Source: Ruminococcus sp. JC304 (GTDB lineage Bacteria > Bacillota > Clostridia > Lachnospirales > Lachnospiraceae). From it: a DNA stretch of 64,000 nucleotides. The notes under the pieces were generated by a model. The model was given only the letters and a program-made list of their open reading frames with translations. It had not been told where the DNA came from and ran no database searches. Below, in pieces: positions 17,102 through 27,408 of this stretch. How positions within the stretch are numbered: the stretch's first letter is position 1; each line of letters begins with the position of its first letter. Where the stretch lies: NCBI GenBank assembly GCA_000285855.2, contig HE978651.1:388012-452011 (forward strand), in the 5' to 3' direction. A program made the translations under genes and the position numbers.

Positions 17102-20100
17102 ATGAAAGGAACTGTGAAACTAAAGAAACGTCTGGAGGCTTTGGGCTTAGCCTTACTGTTTATGCTGCAGTCTGTACTGGGCTTTTTACCTGGAATGATT
17201 TTCAGTGTGGCCGGAGCGGTAAAGTCCATCGAGGTCTGGGACTCTGATCAGCTTATTGACTATGGTTATCGTTTCAATATGAAGTTTCAGCCAGGGGTAA
17301 CTACCTATGAGTCTTTTGGCTGCGATAATCTGGACAGTGCTGCATTTTCTGATCACGGAAGAAGTACAAGAGATACAGAAAGTGTAAGGATAACAGAGGA
17401 TTATAAATCCGGAAGTGCAGGAATGCGCTATAACAATGTGGGCAGAGATGCAGAAGGAAATATTGTGGATGTGCGTCTGACCCTGGTGGGGGTAGAAAAT
17501 GCCGAGAGACGCTATGACCTGAGAACCCCTGTCTCCAAAAAAGAAAATAATGGTGGACTTACCTTTGGCTGGGAGAATAATGAAACCTATCCTATGGTAG
17601 GCTTTGCTAAAAATAGTATTGGAGTTTTTATCTATTCACTGGGTTCTGCAAAAATTAATTTTCAGTTTCTGAAGCATGGGACAGATGAGGTTCTGACGAT
17701 CAGTGGACATGGTACGATCCGTGATATTGATGCGGCGCAGGGAGTATCTATACCCTCAGACAATGGACTGGATCATGCATATGTATTAAAAAATAATGAG
17801 TTTTTGAAAGTAAACGGCACCTATGTAGGATCTCAGAATGTGGCTATTGAGCCGGAGGATGAGAATGGCTGGCTGAATATGTTTTTCCAGACAGATAATT
17901 TTAATCTGGTGTTTTCTCATCAGGAAAAACTGGATATGTGGGATGCAAGCAGGGAAAAAAGTATTGCAAAGGCCGGCTCTCAGGAGAAGTGGGCAAGTAA
18001 TGCCAGAAAAGCATATGCAGATGAGTCCGGAAAAAGCTATTGTGAAACTTTTGAAGGACAGAAGGTGGTTAAGGGCTTTGCATATTTTGATTTTACTTCC
18101 TATTGCTTCAGTGGTATAGAAATGAAAAAAGCACCGGAAAAAAGAGTAGGTGAAGTGGGTTGCACATGGGATCAGGCAACGGCTACACCAAAGGAACAGC
18201 CATTTGTTATGAAAACAGAAAAAGAATTTCAGTATATGATCCAGGCGGAGACTACTCCTAACAGATTAAAATCATTTGTGATCAGTGATGTACTGGAAAA
18301 CTGCCTGACAATGGATGATGCCTCTAAGGCTTCGGTAATAAATAGTCTGGGACAGGATGTGACAGAACAGTTTGATGTGGCTGTGGAAGGACAGACTGTA
18401 ATCTGCAGTGCAAAGGCGGACAGCCTTAAAGAAGAAGCTTTTACAGATAATCAGACATATACTTTTATTCTGAAAGTACACAGGAAACCAGAAGGACAAT
18501 TTGATATTTCTAAATATCTGGCAGAGGATGGATACACCCTTCTGGTGCCTAATCAGGCTTCCATGAGTTATGAGAGAGTTAATGGAGGCGGAGATACGAA
18601 GAAAACAGAAATCGTATGGGTGAAGGGAATCATTCCGCCTGAGCTTGAGGTGAAGAAGAACGTTTCTGCTTATGAGTGGAAGGTAGGGGATATGATAGAT
18701 TATTCTGTGACAGTTACGCAGACAAAGCCGGATGTCCAGGCTGTAGGAGTAAGTGTGACAGATGAGATTCCCTCCTGTCTTTCCCTGACAGAGGGACAGT
18801 ATGCAGCACAGACCAGTCCGGGAGCAGATCCCTGCACTCTTACCAGGCAGGGGGAAAATGGATGGAAAGTAACCTGCCCTACTTTGAAGTATGGAGAAAC
18901 CATAACAGTCAGCTTTAAATGCCAGGCAGCGGAAGCTTCCAATGGTCAGGAATGGGAAAATATAGTAACTGCTACAGCGGATAATCTTGTAGACCCGGAG
19001 ACAGGGGAACAGAAAGACAGAAAAGATATGGCCGAAGTATGGCCTAACAGCCCTCAGCTGGAGATTGACAAAACAGCAGATAAATATGAATGGCAGGTAG
19101 GGGATGGAGTTACTTATAGAATTGTAGTGAATAATTCTGTACCCGGAACAATTGCAAAGGATGTCAGTGTGACAGATATCGGACTTCCCCAGGGGCTTGT
19201 GCTGTCAGAGGGGACCCAGAGTGTGGAAGTGCTGAATGTACAGTCTCAGGTAAATTACCCGGTTCCTGATAAAAAAACAGGGCAGGCTTATGAAAGCCGG
19301 CCGGTAGAATCACATATGGAAGCAGATGAAAGTGGCTTTGCTTTTTATTGCTCTTATCTGCCTTACAGTCAGCCGGTCACACTTGTATTTCACTGTATAG
19401 CTACAGAGTCTGCCAATGGCCATGAAAGTGTAAATGTGGCAAATGTAAAAGCTTCCAATGCAAATGAAAAATCTGATGATGCAGAAGTATATGTAAATAC
19501 GGGAAGTCTCTGGATTGAAAAGACAGCGGATCATTATGAGTGGAAGACAGGAGAGCAGGTTGAGTATAAGGTTGTTGTTGAGAATAAAAATCAGGGAACG
19601 ATTGCCAGAAATGTGACAGTCTGGGATACAGAGATGCCGGCAGGCCTGGTTCTGGATTCTATGGAAAATGTATCTGTTAATGGAATTCCTCAGAGTATTA
19701 CGCAGCCTGTTGCCGGAACAGAAGATACTCCGGGACAGCTGAATCCGGAATTTTATAATGAAACCGGTGAGAAAACGGTAGGATATGAGTTTCTTCCGGA
19801 AGGAAATGGATGGAGACTGAATCTTTCAGACTTGCCTGCAGGAGTGCCTGTGACAATTGCTTTTCTCTGCACAGCCACTGAGGATGCAAATGGAATGGAA
19901 AGTATTAACCTGGCTAATGTGCAGGCAGAGAATGCACCGAAGACCTCTGATGATGCAGAAGTATATGTAAATACAGCAATCCTGTCTATTGATAAAGGTT
20001 TTCAGAATCCATATCTGGCAGCAGAAGATGGCCGCGTGGAAAATGAATTCCGGGTAGGAGAGCAGGTAAATTATCAGGTAACGGTTACCAATCAGCAAAA

Positions 20101-21775
20101 AGGGTCTATTGCAAGAAATCTGGTGATCAGTGATCTTTCTCTTCCTGAAGGACTTGCGCTGGACGGTGATGAAGGAGCAGTTACAGTTAGTGGTGTTCCT
20201 ACAGTGATCCAGAATCCGGTTGCCGGAACGGATGATATGGGGAATGCGTTGAATCCAGAGAATTACGGTGAAACCGTAGAAAAACAAGTCAGCTGCCAGG
20301 TGATTCGTCAGGGAACAGGATGGATCGTTACTATTTCTGATCTGCCCTATCAGATGCCGGTAACTGTCAACTTCCGTTGTACAGCCCAGAGCACTGTAAA
20401 TGGTATGGAAATTGTAAATACAGCCAAGGCATATGCAGATAATGCTGCGGAAGTGAAGGACACCTCTAAGATATGGGTAAATTCTCCGGTTCTCAGGGCT
20501 GTAAAGACGGCAGATAAGACTTTTTATAAATATGGGGATATTGTTACCTGGCGTATTGATTTTACTCAGGAGCAGACAGGCTGTGTTGCCAGAGAGCTGG
20601 TGATTCAGGATGTGACGGATACTCCGGGAGTTCGGCTTCAGAAGGATTCTATTGTACTTCTGGATGAAAAGGGAACTAAGGTTGAGGCGCAGATTCAGGC
20701 AAATGATGACAATACCTTTGTGATCCATACAGGTAGAAACCTGATCAAAGATGTGGGATATCTGATCTGTGATAATGACAGAGGTGGTATTTCGGAGCAG
20801 GTAATGCCTAATCCGCTGGAGTGCAGGGAACAGAAATGTATGGCTGTAGAATATCAGACTGCAATTATTGATCCGGCTCTGGCAGGAAAGAAAATCCATA
20901 ATACAGCAGTGGTAAACAGCAAAGAAAATATTCCGGTGAATACAGAGGCAGAAACAGAGGTACATAGTCCGGTTCTGGAGATTACAAAGACCTCAGATAA
21001 AAAAGAGTATATGTCAGGAGAAACAGGCTACTATACCTTGAAGGTACGTCAGCTCCGTGAGGATGTGACGGATGAAAATATAGTGATTACGGATGCTTTT
21101 CAGACAGAGGGAGCAAAGATAAAGAAAGAGTCTGTTCTGGTAAAGAAAAACGGGACTGTTTTGAAGGATGCAAAAACAGAAATTTCAGAGGCAGGCTTTG
21201 TGATCCATACAGGAACCGGATTAGGAGATTCAGACAAATTGGAAATTTATTATGAGGCAGTGTTTGAAACAGCAGCGAAAGATAAACAGACGATCGTAAA
21301 TCATGCCACAGCCAGAGGAGATCTTTCTACAGAAGTACAGGCTGATCATGAGGTTTATGTGAAACCTGCACTAAAACCAAGTCCTACGCCAATTCCGACT
21401 CCGAAACCATCGAAAACTCCAGAACCTACCGTTACACCGCAACCTACCAATACGCCTGTGCCAACGCCTACAACCATTCCAAAAGCAACCCCAACTCCCC
21501 GTCCAAATGGAACTTGTCCAAAGCTGACACAGATTCCCACAAATACGCCGGTAGGAGTTATTGGCGGTGGAAATAACGGAAGTTCCGGAAATGGAGGTTA
21601 TTCTTCTTACAGCAGTGGATATCAGGGGGGATACACTGCGGGAAGCTCTAAGACAGGAGAATCCAGACCTTTTAAAATGATGGCAGGATTGAGTATTCTG
21701 GGAATTCTTTTGTTGGGAACCGGCATTCTGGTATTCAGAAGAAGTAAAAATGGAAAAAGGGAAAAGCATTTATGA
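17102..21775 (+). CDS. Large repeat-containing cell-wall surface protein (DUF11-type repeats, sortase substrate)
   Basis: 1557 residues from the ATG at 17102, which has AAAGGAG seven bases upstream; an in-frame extension to 16979 lacks a site. A signal peptide covers about residues 1-40. A unique N-terminal domain (about 40-500) is followed by six tandem DUF11-like beta domains of about 135-165 residues, each opening with a motif like LEIDKTADKYEWQVGD and later LV-SDLSLPEGL, then NTA or NVA before the next one. After them come a Pro/Thr-rich wall-spanning segment (PTPIPTPKPSKTPEP) and a Gly/Ser/Tyr-rich stretch. The C-terminus is SSKTGESRPFK, a hydrophobic helix and FRRSKNGKREKHL: a sorting signal with TG but no LPxTG. 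The gene overlaps the sortase gene by four bases (ATGA). Likely an adhesin or pilus-like stalk. Confidence 0.88.
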   Translation: MKGTVKLKKRLEALGLALLFMLQSVLGFLPGMIFSVAGAVKSIEVWDSDQLIDYGYRFNMKFQPGVTTYESFGCDNLDSAAFSDHGRSTRDTESVRITEDYKSGSAGMRYNNVGRDAEGNIVDVRLTLVGVENAERRYDLRTPVSKKENNGGLTFGWENNETYPMVGFAKNSIGVFIYSLGSAKINFQFLKHGTDEVLTISGHGTIRDIDAAQGVSIPSDNGLDHAYVLKNNEFLKVNGTYVGSQNVAIEPEDENGWLNMFFQTDNFNLVFSHQEKLDMWDASREKSIAKAGSQEKWASNARKAYADESGKSYCETFEGQKVVKGFAYFDFTSYCFSGIEMKKAPEKRVGEVGCTWDQATATPKEQPFVMKTEKEFQYMIQAETTPNRLKSFVISDVLENCLTMDDASKASVINSLGQDVTEQFDVAVEGQTVICSAKADSLKEEAFTDNQTYTFILKVHRKPEGQFDISKYLAEDGYTLLVPNQASMSYERVNGGGDTKKTEIVWVKGIIPPELEVKKNVSAYEWKVGDMIDYSVTVTQTKPDVQAVGVSVTDEIPSCLSLTEGQYAAQTSPGADPCTLTRQGENGWKVTCPTLKYGETITVSFKCQAAEASNGQEWENIVTATADNLVDPETGEQKDRKDMAEVWPNSPQLEIDKTADKYEWQVGDGVTYRIVVNNSVPGTIAKDVSVTDIGLPQGLVLSEGTQSVEVLNVQSQVNYPVPDKKTGQAYESRPVESHMEADESGFAFYCSYLPYSQPVTLVFHCIATESANGHESVNVANVKASNANEKSDDAEVYVNTGSLWIEKTADHYEWKTGEQVEYKVVVENKNQGTIARNVTVWDTEMPAGLVLDSMENVSVNGIPQSITQPVAGTEDTPGQLNPEFYNETGEKTVGYEFLPEGNGWRLNLSDLPAGVPVTIAFLCTATEDANGMESINLANVQAENAPKTSDDAEVYVNTAILSIDKGFQNPYLAAEDGRVENEFRVGEQVNYQVTVTNQQKGSIARNLVISDLSLPEGLALDGDEGAVTVSGVPTVIQNPVAGTDDMGNALNPENYGETVEKQVSCQVIRQGTGWIVTISDLPYQMPVTVNFRCTAQSTVNGMEIVNTAKAYADNAAEVKDTSKIWVNSPVLRAVKTADKTFYKYGDIVTWRIDFTQEQTGCVARELVIQDVTDTPGVRLQKDSIVLLDEKGTKVEAQIQANDDNTFVIHTGRNLIKDVGYLICDNDRGGISEQVMPNPLECREQKCMAVEYQTAIIDPALAGKKIHNTAVVNSKENIPVNTEAETEVHSPVLEITKTSDKKEYMSGETGYYTLKVRQLREDVTDENIVITDAFQTEGAKIKKESVLVKKNGTVLKDAKTEISEAGFVIHTGTGLGDSDKLEIYYEAVFETAAKDKQTIVNHATARGDLSTEVQADHEVYVKPALKPSPTPIPTPKPSKTPEPTVTPQPTNTPVPTPTTIPKATPTPRPNGTCPKLTQIPTNTPVGVIGGGNNGSSGNGGYSSYSSGYQGGYTAGSSKTGESRPFKMMAGLSILGILLLGTGILVFRRSKNGKREKHL

Positions 21776-22614
21776 AAATTCTGAAAAATCTTGGGCGAAG
21801 TATGATCTGTGTAGCTGCCGGACTGCTTTTGTACTGTGGGAGCTTTTATATAAAAAGCTATGAGCAGAACAAAGCTGCCAGGGAAAAGAATCAATATCTG
21901 GAACAGCTTGCCTATGCTGGAAGTTATGCAGAAAATGGCAAAGCAGTTAAAAATCCGGATACAGAAAACCGCACCGGACAAAGCAGAAAAAAATCAAACA
22001 CAGAAAAGGCGAAAAATAATATAAAGGCTGAAATCAGGGAATCCTTTGGGATTTCCTGGGAGAAGCTAAGAAAGCTTAATCCGCAGACAGTTGGATGGAT
22101 TAGGATTTCGGGAGCTGATATTTCCTATCCGGTAGTGCAGGGAGAGGACGATGAATTTTACCTGAAACATGATTTTGAGAGAAAGGAGGATTTATTTGGG
22201 AGTATTTTCCTTGGGCATCACAATGATGCAGCTTTTACAGATTCTCACAGCTTTATCTATGGCCACAACATGGAAGGCCATATGATGTTTGCTAATCTGA
22301 ACCAGTATGAACAGCCTGAATTTCTGGAAAAATGTCCACAATTTGAAATTGTGACACCAGAGAAAAAGTTGGTTTACGATATTTTTTCTGTAGAACAGGC
22401 AGGGGAGGGAGGAGCTGCTTTTGAATATGGATATGACCTGGACAGTCCGTCATATCAAAGGCAGCTGGCTGCCCTGAAGAGAAATTCTATGTATGAAACC
22501 GGTATCTGGCCGGATGCCCATAAACCGATGGTGACATTGATCACTTGTAATTCCAGGCTGGATGAGAAGGTACGTATGGCAGTTCATGGTATTTGCAGCC
22601 TGGAGATAAAATAA
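21772..22614 (+). CDS. Class-B-like sortase dedicated to the upstream surface protein
   Basis: 280 residues. A membrane helix at about 10-27 (MICVAAGLLLYCGSFYI), a charged linker to residue 90, then a sortase domain with GWIRISGADISYPVVQG, the catalytic His165 in YGHNMEG, Cys259 in TLITCNS and Arg268 in EKVRMAVHG. The YGHNM and TLxTC arrangement is that of class B sortases. It overlaps the surface-protein gene by four bases, so both are translated together. It should cleave the unusual SSKTGE signal and attach the protein to the wall. No terminator is evident before the araR leader, so read-through is possible. Confidence 0.9.
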   Translation: MKILKNLGRSMICVAAGLLLYCGSFYIKSYEQNKAAREKNQYLEQLAYAGSYAENGKAVKNPDTENRTGQSRKKSNTEKAKNNIKAEIRESFGISWEKLRKLNPQTVGWIRISGADISYPVVQGEDDEFYLKHDFERKEDLFGSIFLGHHNDAAFTDSHSFIYGHNMEGHMMFANLNQYEQPEFLEKCPQFEIVTPEKKLVYDIFSVEQAGEGGAAFEYGYDLDSPSYQRQLAALKRNSMYETGIWPDAHKPMVTLITCNSRLDEKVRMAVHGICSLEIK

Positions 22615-22635
22615 TGGGAAAAACTAATGAAAAAT

Positions 22636-22715
22636 CCTCCTGTATTTTGTATAATTTAAGCATAAAAAACAACTTGTTCGTATGTGCATACAAGTTGTAT
22701 CCTAAATACAGGAGG
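22636..22715 (+). promoter_or_regulatory. araR leader: operator palindrome inside a long-range inverted repeat covering the RBS
   Basis: CAACTTGT (22670-22677) and ACAAGTTG (22690-22697) form a palindrome with CGTATGTGCAT inside, resembling AraR operators of Bacillus. A possible -10 TATAAT lies at 22650-22655. Around this, CCTCCTGTATTT (22636-22647) is perfectly complementary to AAATACAGGAGG (22704-22715), which includes the araR ribosome binding site. Confidence 0.65.
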
Positions 22716-22724
22716 GAAGAAGAC

Positions 22725-23816
22725 ATGACAGATAATGGAAAGCCTAAATATTTCTCGCTTATGGAACAGCTCAGAAATGATATTGTATCAGGAGTTATCC
22801 GGCCGGGAGAAAAGCTTCCTTCAGAAAACGAACTTTCTCAGAAATATTCCCTGAGCAGGCATACAGTCCGTAAAGCACTGGGAATTCTGGAACAGGACGG
22901 ATATGTGGAGGCATTTCACGGGAAAGGTACTTATTGTTCAGAGAATATGCGCCACATCAAAAAATCAAAAAATATTGCGGTAGTTACCACATATATTTCT
23001 GATTACATTTTTCCCAGACTGATACAGGGAATGGACAATGTCCTCTCAGAAAGTGGTTACAGCATTATCCTGAAAAATACGGCAAACAGCAGGCAAAAAG
23101 AAGCCAGATGTCTGGAAGAACTTCTGAAGAAAGATATTGACGGACTGATCATCGAACCAAGTAAAAGTGAAATGATCTGTAAACACAGAAATCTTTATCA
23201 GAATCTGGATAAGTTTGAAATCCCATATGTGTTTATTCAGGGAATCTATTCGGAAATGAGAGACAAACCTCATATTCTCATGGATGACGCACAGGGAGGA
23301 TATCTGGTAACAAAATATCTGCTGGATCTGGGACATAAGAAGATCAAGGGATTCTTTAAAGCCGATGATATGCAGGGACTGAAACGTCATAAAGGCTATG
23401 TAAAAGCATTGCAGGAGGCTGGGATTTCCTATAATCCTGATGATGTTATCTGGTTTCACACAGAAGACAGAAAGGTTAAACCGGCACTGATGGCAAAGGA
23501 GATGGTACAGAACGGACAGCTTCCGGATGGGATTGTCTGTTATAATGACCAGATTGCTGTTCAGGTTATGGAAGAACTGGAAAAGCTGGGAATCAGGATA
23601 CCGGAAGATGTTTCGATCACAGGTTATGACAATTCTTTGTATGCACAGCGTGGAAGCGGAATCACAACAATTGCCCATCCTCAGGAAAAACTGGGAGAAA
23701 TGGCTGCAGAACTGATTCTGGAAAAGATCAACGGAGTTTCTGAAGCAGAGAGCAGGGTTGAAAGATTGATCCACCCGGAACTGATCATACGGGGATCATG
23801 CAGAAAAGCAAAGTAA
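22725..23816 (+). CDS. araR: GntR/LacI-type arabinose repressor (AraR family)
   Basis: 363 residues from the ATG at 22725, with AGGAGGG eight bases upstream. A GntR winged helix (about 10-75: YFSLMEQLRNDIVSGVIRPG, LPSENELSQKYSLSRHTVRKAL) is joined to a LacI/GalR periplasmic-binding-like domain (KNIAVVTTYISDYIFPRLIQG, then IVCYNDQIAVQVMEEL and VSITGYDN). This hybrid arrangement is that of AraR, which releases DNA on binding L-arabinose. araA and araB follow on the same strand. The palindrome in its leader suggests autoregulation. Confidence 0.88.
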   Translation: MTDNGKPKYFSLMEQLRNDIVSGVIRPGEKLPSENELSQKYSLSRHTVRKALGILEQDGYVEAFHGKGTYCSENMRHIKKSKNIAVVTTYISDYIFPRLIQGMDNVLSESGYSIILKNTANSRQKEARCLEELLKKDIDGLIIEPSKSEMICKHRNLYQNLDKFEIPYVFIQGIYSEMRDKPHILMDDAQGGYLVTKYLLDLGHKKIKGFFKADDMQGLKRHKGYVKALQEAGISYNPDDVIWFHTEDRKVKPALMAKEMVQNGQLPDGIVCYNDQIAVQVMEELEKLGIRIPEDVSITGYDNSLYAQRGSGITTIAHPQEKLGEMAAELILEKINGVSEAESRVERLIHPELIIRGSCRKAK

Positions 23817-23913
23817 AAATGTCAGATATTAACAGTAAACACACAGATTGAAAATGCTGTGGAAAGCAGCAGGAGATCTGAAAATAATAAAAAAATCCAG
23901 GAGGAATTTTATC

Positions 23914-25413
23914 ATGAAAACAGGAAGAAACTATAAGTTTTGGTTTTGCACAGGTTCACAGGATCTTTACGGAGATGAATGCTTAAGAAAAGTTGCTGAG
24001 CATTCCAGAATTATCGTTGAAGAATTAAACAAAAGCGGTGTTCTTCCATTTGAACTTGTATGGAAACCAACACTGATCACAAATGAACTGATCCGTAAAA
24101 CATTTAATGAAGCAAATGCAGATGAGGACTGTGCAGGTGTTATCACATGGATGCATACCTTCTCACCGGCAAAATCATGGATTCTTGGCCTGAAAGAATA
24201 CAGAAAACCACTCTGTCATCTTCACACACAGTTTAATGAAGAAATTCCTTATGATACCATTGATATGGACTTTATGAATGAAAACCAGTCTGCTCATGGC
24301 GGTCGTGAATATGGTCACATTGTCACAAGAATGGGAATCGAAAGAAAAGTTATCGTTGGTCACTGGGCAGATAAAGATGTACAGGAAAGACTTGCTTCCT
24401 GGATGCGTACAGCTGTTGGTATCATGGAAAGCAGCCATATCCGTGTATGCCGTGTAGCAGATAACATGAGAAATGTAGCTGTCACAGAAGGTGATAAAGT
24501 AGAAGCACAGATCAAATTCGGATGGGAAGTAGATGCTTATCCTGTAAATGAGATTGCTGACTATGTAAAAGATGTAGCTAAGGGTGATGTTGATGCATTA
24601 GTAGATGAATATTACAGCAAATATGATATCATTCTTGAGGGAAGAGATCCGGAAGAATTCAGACGTCATGTAGCAGTTCAGGCTCAGATTGAAATCGGAT
24701 TTGAGAAATTCCTGGAAGAGAAAAACTATCAGGCGATCGTTACACATTTCGGCGATCTGGGCGCTCTTAAACAGCTTCCTGGACTTGCAATCCAGAGACT
24801 TATGGAAAAAGGTTATGGATTTGGTGCAGAAGGTGACTGGAAGACAGCTGCAATGGTTCGTCTGATGAAGATTATGACAGCCGGTATCAAGGATGCAAAA
24901 GGAACTTCCATGATGGAAGACTACACATATAACTTTGTACCTGGAAAAGAAGGAATCCTTCAGTCTCATATGCTTGAGGTCTGCCCGTCTGTTGCAGATG
25001 GCAAGATTGGCATTAAGGTTTGCCCGCTTTCCATGGGTGACAGAGAAGATCCTGCAAGACTTGTATTCACAAGCAAAACTGGTCCGGCTATCGCAACATC
25101 TCTGATTGACCTTGGAGATCGTTTCCGTCTGATCATCAATGATGTAGACTGCAAGAAGGTTGAGAAACCGATGCCGAAGCTTCCTGTAGGAAGTGCGTTC
25201 TGGACACCACAGCCAAACCTTAAGACAGGTGCAGAAGCATGGATTCTTGCAGGTGGAGCTCACCATACAGCATTCTCCTATGACCTGACAGCAGAACAGA
25301 TGGGAGACTGGGCAGCTGCTATGGGTATTGAAGCTGTTTATATTGACAAAGATACAAATATCCGTGACTTCAAAAATGAACTGAGATGGAATGAACTTGC
25401 ATTCAGAAAATGA
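23914..25413 (+). CDS. araA: L-arabinose isomerase
   Basis: 499 residues from ATG 23914, with CCAGGAGG about nine bases upstream. The N-terminus FWFCTGSQDLYGDECL is the AraA hallmark, followed by GVITWMHTFSPAKSWI, QFNEEIPYDTIDMDFMN, and in the C-terminal part VPGKEGILQSHMLEVCPS and GGAHHTAFSY with metal-binding Glu and His. It converts L-arabinose to L-ribulose with Mn2+. It lies between araR and the ribulokinase gene. Length is normal. Confidence 0.96.
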   Translation: MKTGRNYKFWFCTGSQDLYGDECLRKVAEHSRIIVEELNKSGVLPFELVWKPTLITNELIRKTFNEANADEDCAGVITWMHTFSPAKSWILGLKEYRKPLCHLHTQFNEEIPYDTIDMDFMNENQSAHGGREYGHIVTRMGIERKVIVGHWADKDVQERLASWMRTAVGIMESSHIRVCRVADNMRNVAVTEGDKVEAQIKFGWEVDAYPVNEIADYVKDVAKGDVDALVDEYYSKYDIILEGRDPEEFRRHVAVQAQIEIGFEKFLEEKNYQAIVTHFGDLGALKQLPGLAIQRLMEKGYGFGAEGDWKTAAMVRLMKIMTAGIKDAKGTSMMEDYTYNFVPGKEGILQSHMLEVCPSVADGKIGIKVCPLSMGDREDPARLVFTSKTGPAIATSLIDLGDRFRLIINDVDCKKVEKPMPKLPVGSAFWTPQPNLKTGAEAWILAGGAHHTAFSYDLTAEQMGDWAAAMGIEAVYIDKDTNIRDFKNELRWNELAFRK

Positions 25414-25494
25414 TTTTTTTGCAATTAAAACGTAAAAAAATTATGGCAAAACAATAAAAGAAATGCGATAATGATATGGGTGTACAATATATGT

Positions 25495-25527
25495 ATGATT
25501 ACAGATTGTCGAATGATCTGTAATCAT
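25495..25527 (+). other. Intergenic stem-loop between araA and araB
   Basis: ATGATTACAGAT (25495-25506) pairs perfectly with ATCTGTAATCAT (25516-25527), nine-base loop, no T-run. Could stabilise the araA message, attenuate araB or bind a regulator. Confidence 0.65.
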
Positions 25528-25557
25528 AAATGACAAAAAACAGGGAGGTACATAAAA

Positions 25558-27162
25558 ATGGGAGCAGCAGAAGCAAAAGCAGCGATTCTCGCGAACAAAA
25601 CAGCACTTGGTATTGAATTTGGTTCCACCAGGATCAAAGCAGTACTTGTAGATGATAAAAATCAGCCGATCGCATCCGGCGGTCATGAATGGGAAAATCG
25701 TTATGAAAACGGTGTCTGGACATATAGTCTTGATGATATCTGGACAGGTATCCAGGATTGTTATCAGGATATGGCAAAGGATGTAAAAACAAAATATGAC
25801 GTAGAACTGGAATCTGTAGGTGCATTTGGTGTCAGTGCCATGATGCATGGATATATGCCATTTAACAAAGAAGGAAAACTTCTTGTACCATTCCGTACAT
25901 GGAGAAATAATATCACAGGTGAAGCCAGTGAGAAACTGATGGAGCTTTTTAACTACAATATCCCTCAGAGATGGAGTATCGCACATCTGTATCAGGCAAT
26001 CCTTAACGGTGAAGAACATGTAAAAGATATTGACTATATTACAACTCTGGAAGCTTATGTTCACTGGAAACTGACAGGAAAGAAAGTTCTGGGTATCGGC
26101 GATGCAGCAGGTATGTTCCCCATTGATACCACAAAGGCAGATTACAATCAGGAGATGGTTGATAAATTTGATGAACTGGTAGCCCCTTACGGATTCTCAT
26201 GGAAGCTTCGCGACATTATGCCGAAAGCACTTGTTGCAGGTGAAGATGCCGGTGTTCTGACAGAAGAAGGTGCAAAACTTCTTGACGTAACAGGAAAACT
26301 GAAAGCCGGAATCCCGATGTGTCCTCCGGAAGGTGATGCAGGAACAGGTATGGTTGCCACAAACAGTGTAGCAGTCCGTACAGGTAATGTTTCAGCAGGA
26401 ACTTCTGTATTTGCCATGATTGTTCTGGAAAAAGAACTCTCCAGACCTTATAAAGAAATTGATATGGTTACCACTCCGTCCGGACATCTGGTAGCTATGG
26501 CCCATTCCAACAACTGTACTTCTGACCTGAATGCATGGGTAAATGTGTTCAAAGAATTTGCAGAAGCTATGGGCATGGAAGTAGATATGAACAAACTGTT
26601 CGGAACCCTTTATAATAAAGCACTGGAAGGAGATCCGGACTGTGGAGGACTTCTGTCCTACTGCTATTTCTCAGGTGAGCATATGACAGGCTTTGAAGAG
26701 GGACGTCCTTTATTTGTACGTTCTCCTGAAAGCAAATTTAACCTTGCAAACTTTATGAGAAATAATCTGTATACATGCCTTGGTGCCATGAGAGTAGGCC
26801 TGAACCTTCTGTTTGAGAAAGAGAATGTAAAGGTAGACCGTCTCCTTGGTCATGGCGGATTATTTAAGACAAAAGGCGTAGGACAGCAGATTCTGGCAGA
26901 CGCTGTAAATGCACCGGTATCTGTAATGTCTACAGCAGGTGAAGGTGGAGCCTGGGGAATTGCCCTTCTTGCATCCTATCTTGTAAATAAAGAAGAAGGT
27001 GAAACTCTGGAAGCCTTCCTTGATAATAAGGTATTTGCAGACCAGGAAAGCAGTACTCTGGATCCGAAACCAGAAGGTGTAGCAGGATTTAATTCCTTTA
27101 TGGAAAGATATATGAAGGGACTTGCGATTGAAAAAGCAGCAGTGGATTCCAAAATCTGGTAA
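25558..27162 (+). CDS. araB: Ribulokinase-type FGGY kinase
   Basis: 534 residues. The FGGY fold is seen in [18 protein letters not shown] (phosphate loop), [27 protein letters not shown], then the C-terminal [40 protein letters not shown] and [19 protein letters not shown] lies 9-10 bases before the ATG. Position directly after araA supports L-ribulose as substrate. It belongs to the Firmicute AraB-like branch rather than the enterobacterial one. The usual third enzyme, AraD, is not in this cluster. Confidence 0.88.
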   Translation: MGAAEAKAAILANKTALGIEFGSTRIKAVLVDDKNQPIASGGHEWENRYENGVWTYSLDDIWTGIQDCYQDMAKDVKTKYDVELESVGAFGVSAMMHGYMPFNKEGKLLVPFRTWRNNITGEASEKLMELFNYNIPQRWSIAHLYQAILNGEEHVKDIDYITTLEAYVHWKLTGKKVLGIGDAAGMFPIDTTKADYNQEMVDKFDELVAPYGFSWKLRDIMPKALVAGEDAGVLTEEGAKLLDVTGKLKAGIPMCPPEGDAGTGMVATNSVAVRTGNVSAGTSVFAMIVLEKELSRPYKEIDMVTTPSGHLVAMAHSNNCTSDLNAWVNVFKEFAEAMGMEVDMNKLFGTLYNKALEGDPDCGGLLSYCYFSGEHMTGFEEGRPLFVRSPESKFNLANFMRNNLYTCLGAMRVGLNLLFEKENVKVDRLLGHGGLFKTKGVGQQILADAVNAPVSVMSTAGEGGAWGIALLASYLVNKEEGETLEAFLDNKVFADQESSTLDPKPEGVAGFNSFMERYMKGLAIEKAAVDSKIW

Positions 27163-27200
27163 ATGATAAAATAATAAAAAAACGTTTTGTACGTGAAATG

Positions 27201-27258
27201 AGTACCGACCTCCGGAAATCAGATCTGAAAATCTAATGACCGGAGGTCGGTACTTTTT
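27201..27258 (+). terminator. Terminator of the ara operon
   Basis: AGTACCGACCTCCGG (27201-27215) pairs perfectly over 15 bp with CCGGAGGTCGGTACT (27240-27254), followed by a T-run. Confidence 0.88.
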
Positions 27259-27408
27259 ATGCTTGATCAAAAATATAGGGCTTCTTTGGTGTATATTTAT
27301 GAAACTAAGAAAAAAATTATTCTTATTGTGCTGCGCAATAGGTAAGTGATATAATAATATAAGTTTATATCGCAGAAAAAAGCTGGTGTTCGTGAGAGGC
27401 TGGGAATA

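Noticed and set aside
19826-20965. 379-residue minus-strand frame inside the surface protein
   Set aside because: Long only because the repeat protein on the plus strand has biased codons; no start signals.
27163-27200. Catabolite (cre) site near AAAACGTTTT after araB
   Set aside because: Lies at the end of the operon and does not fit the cre consensus at its outer positions.
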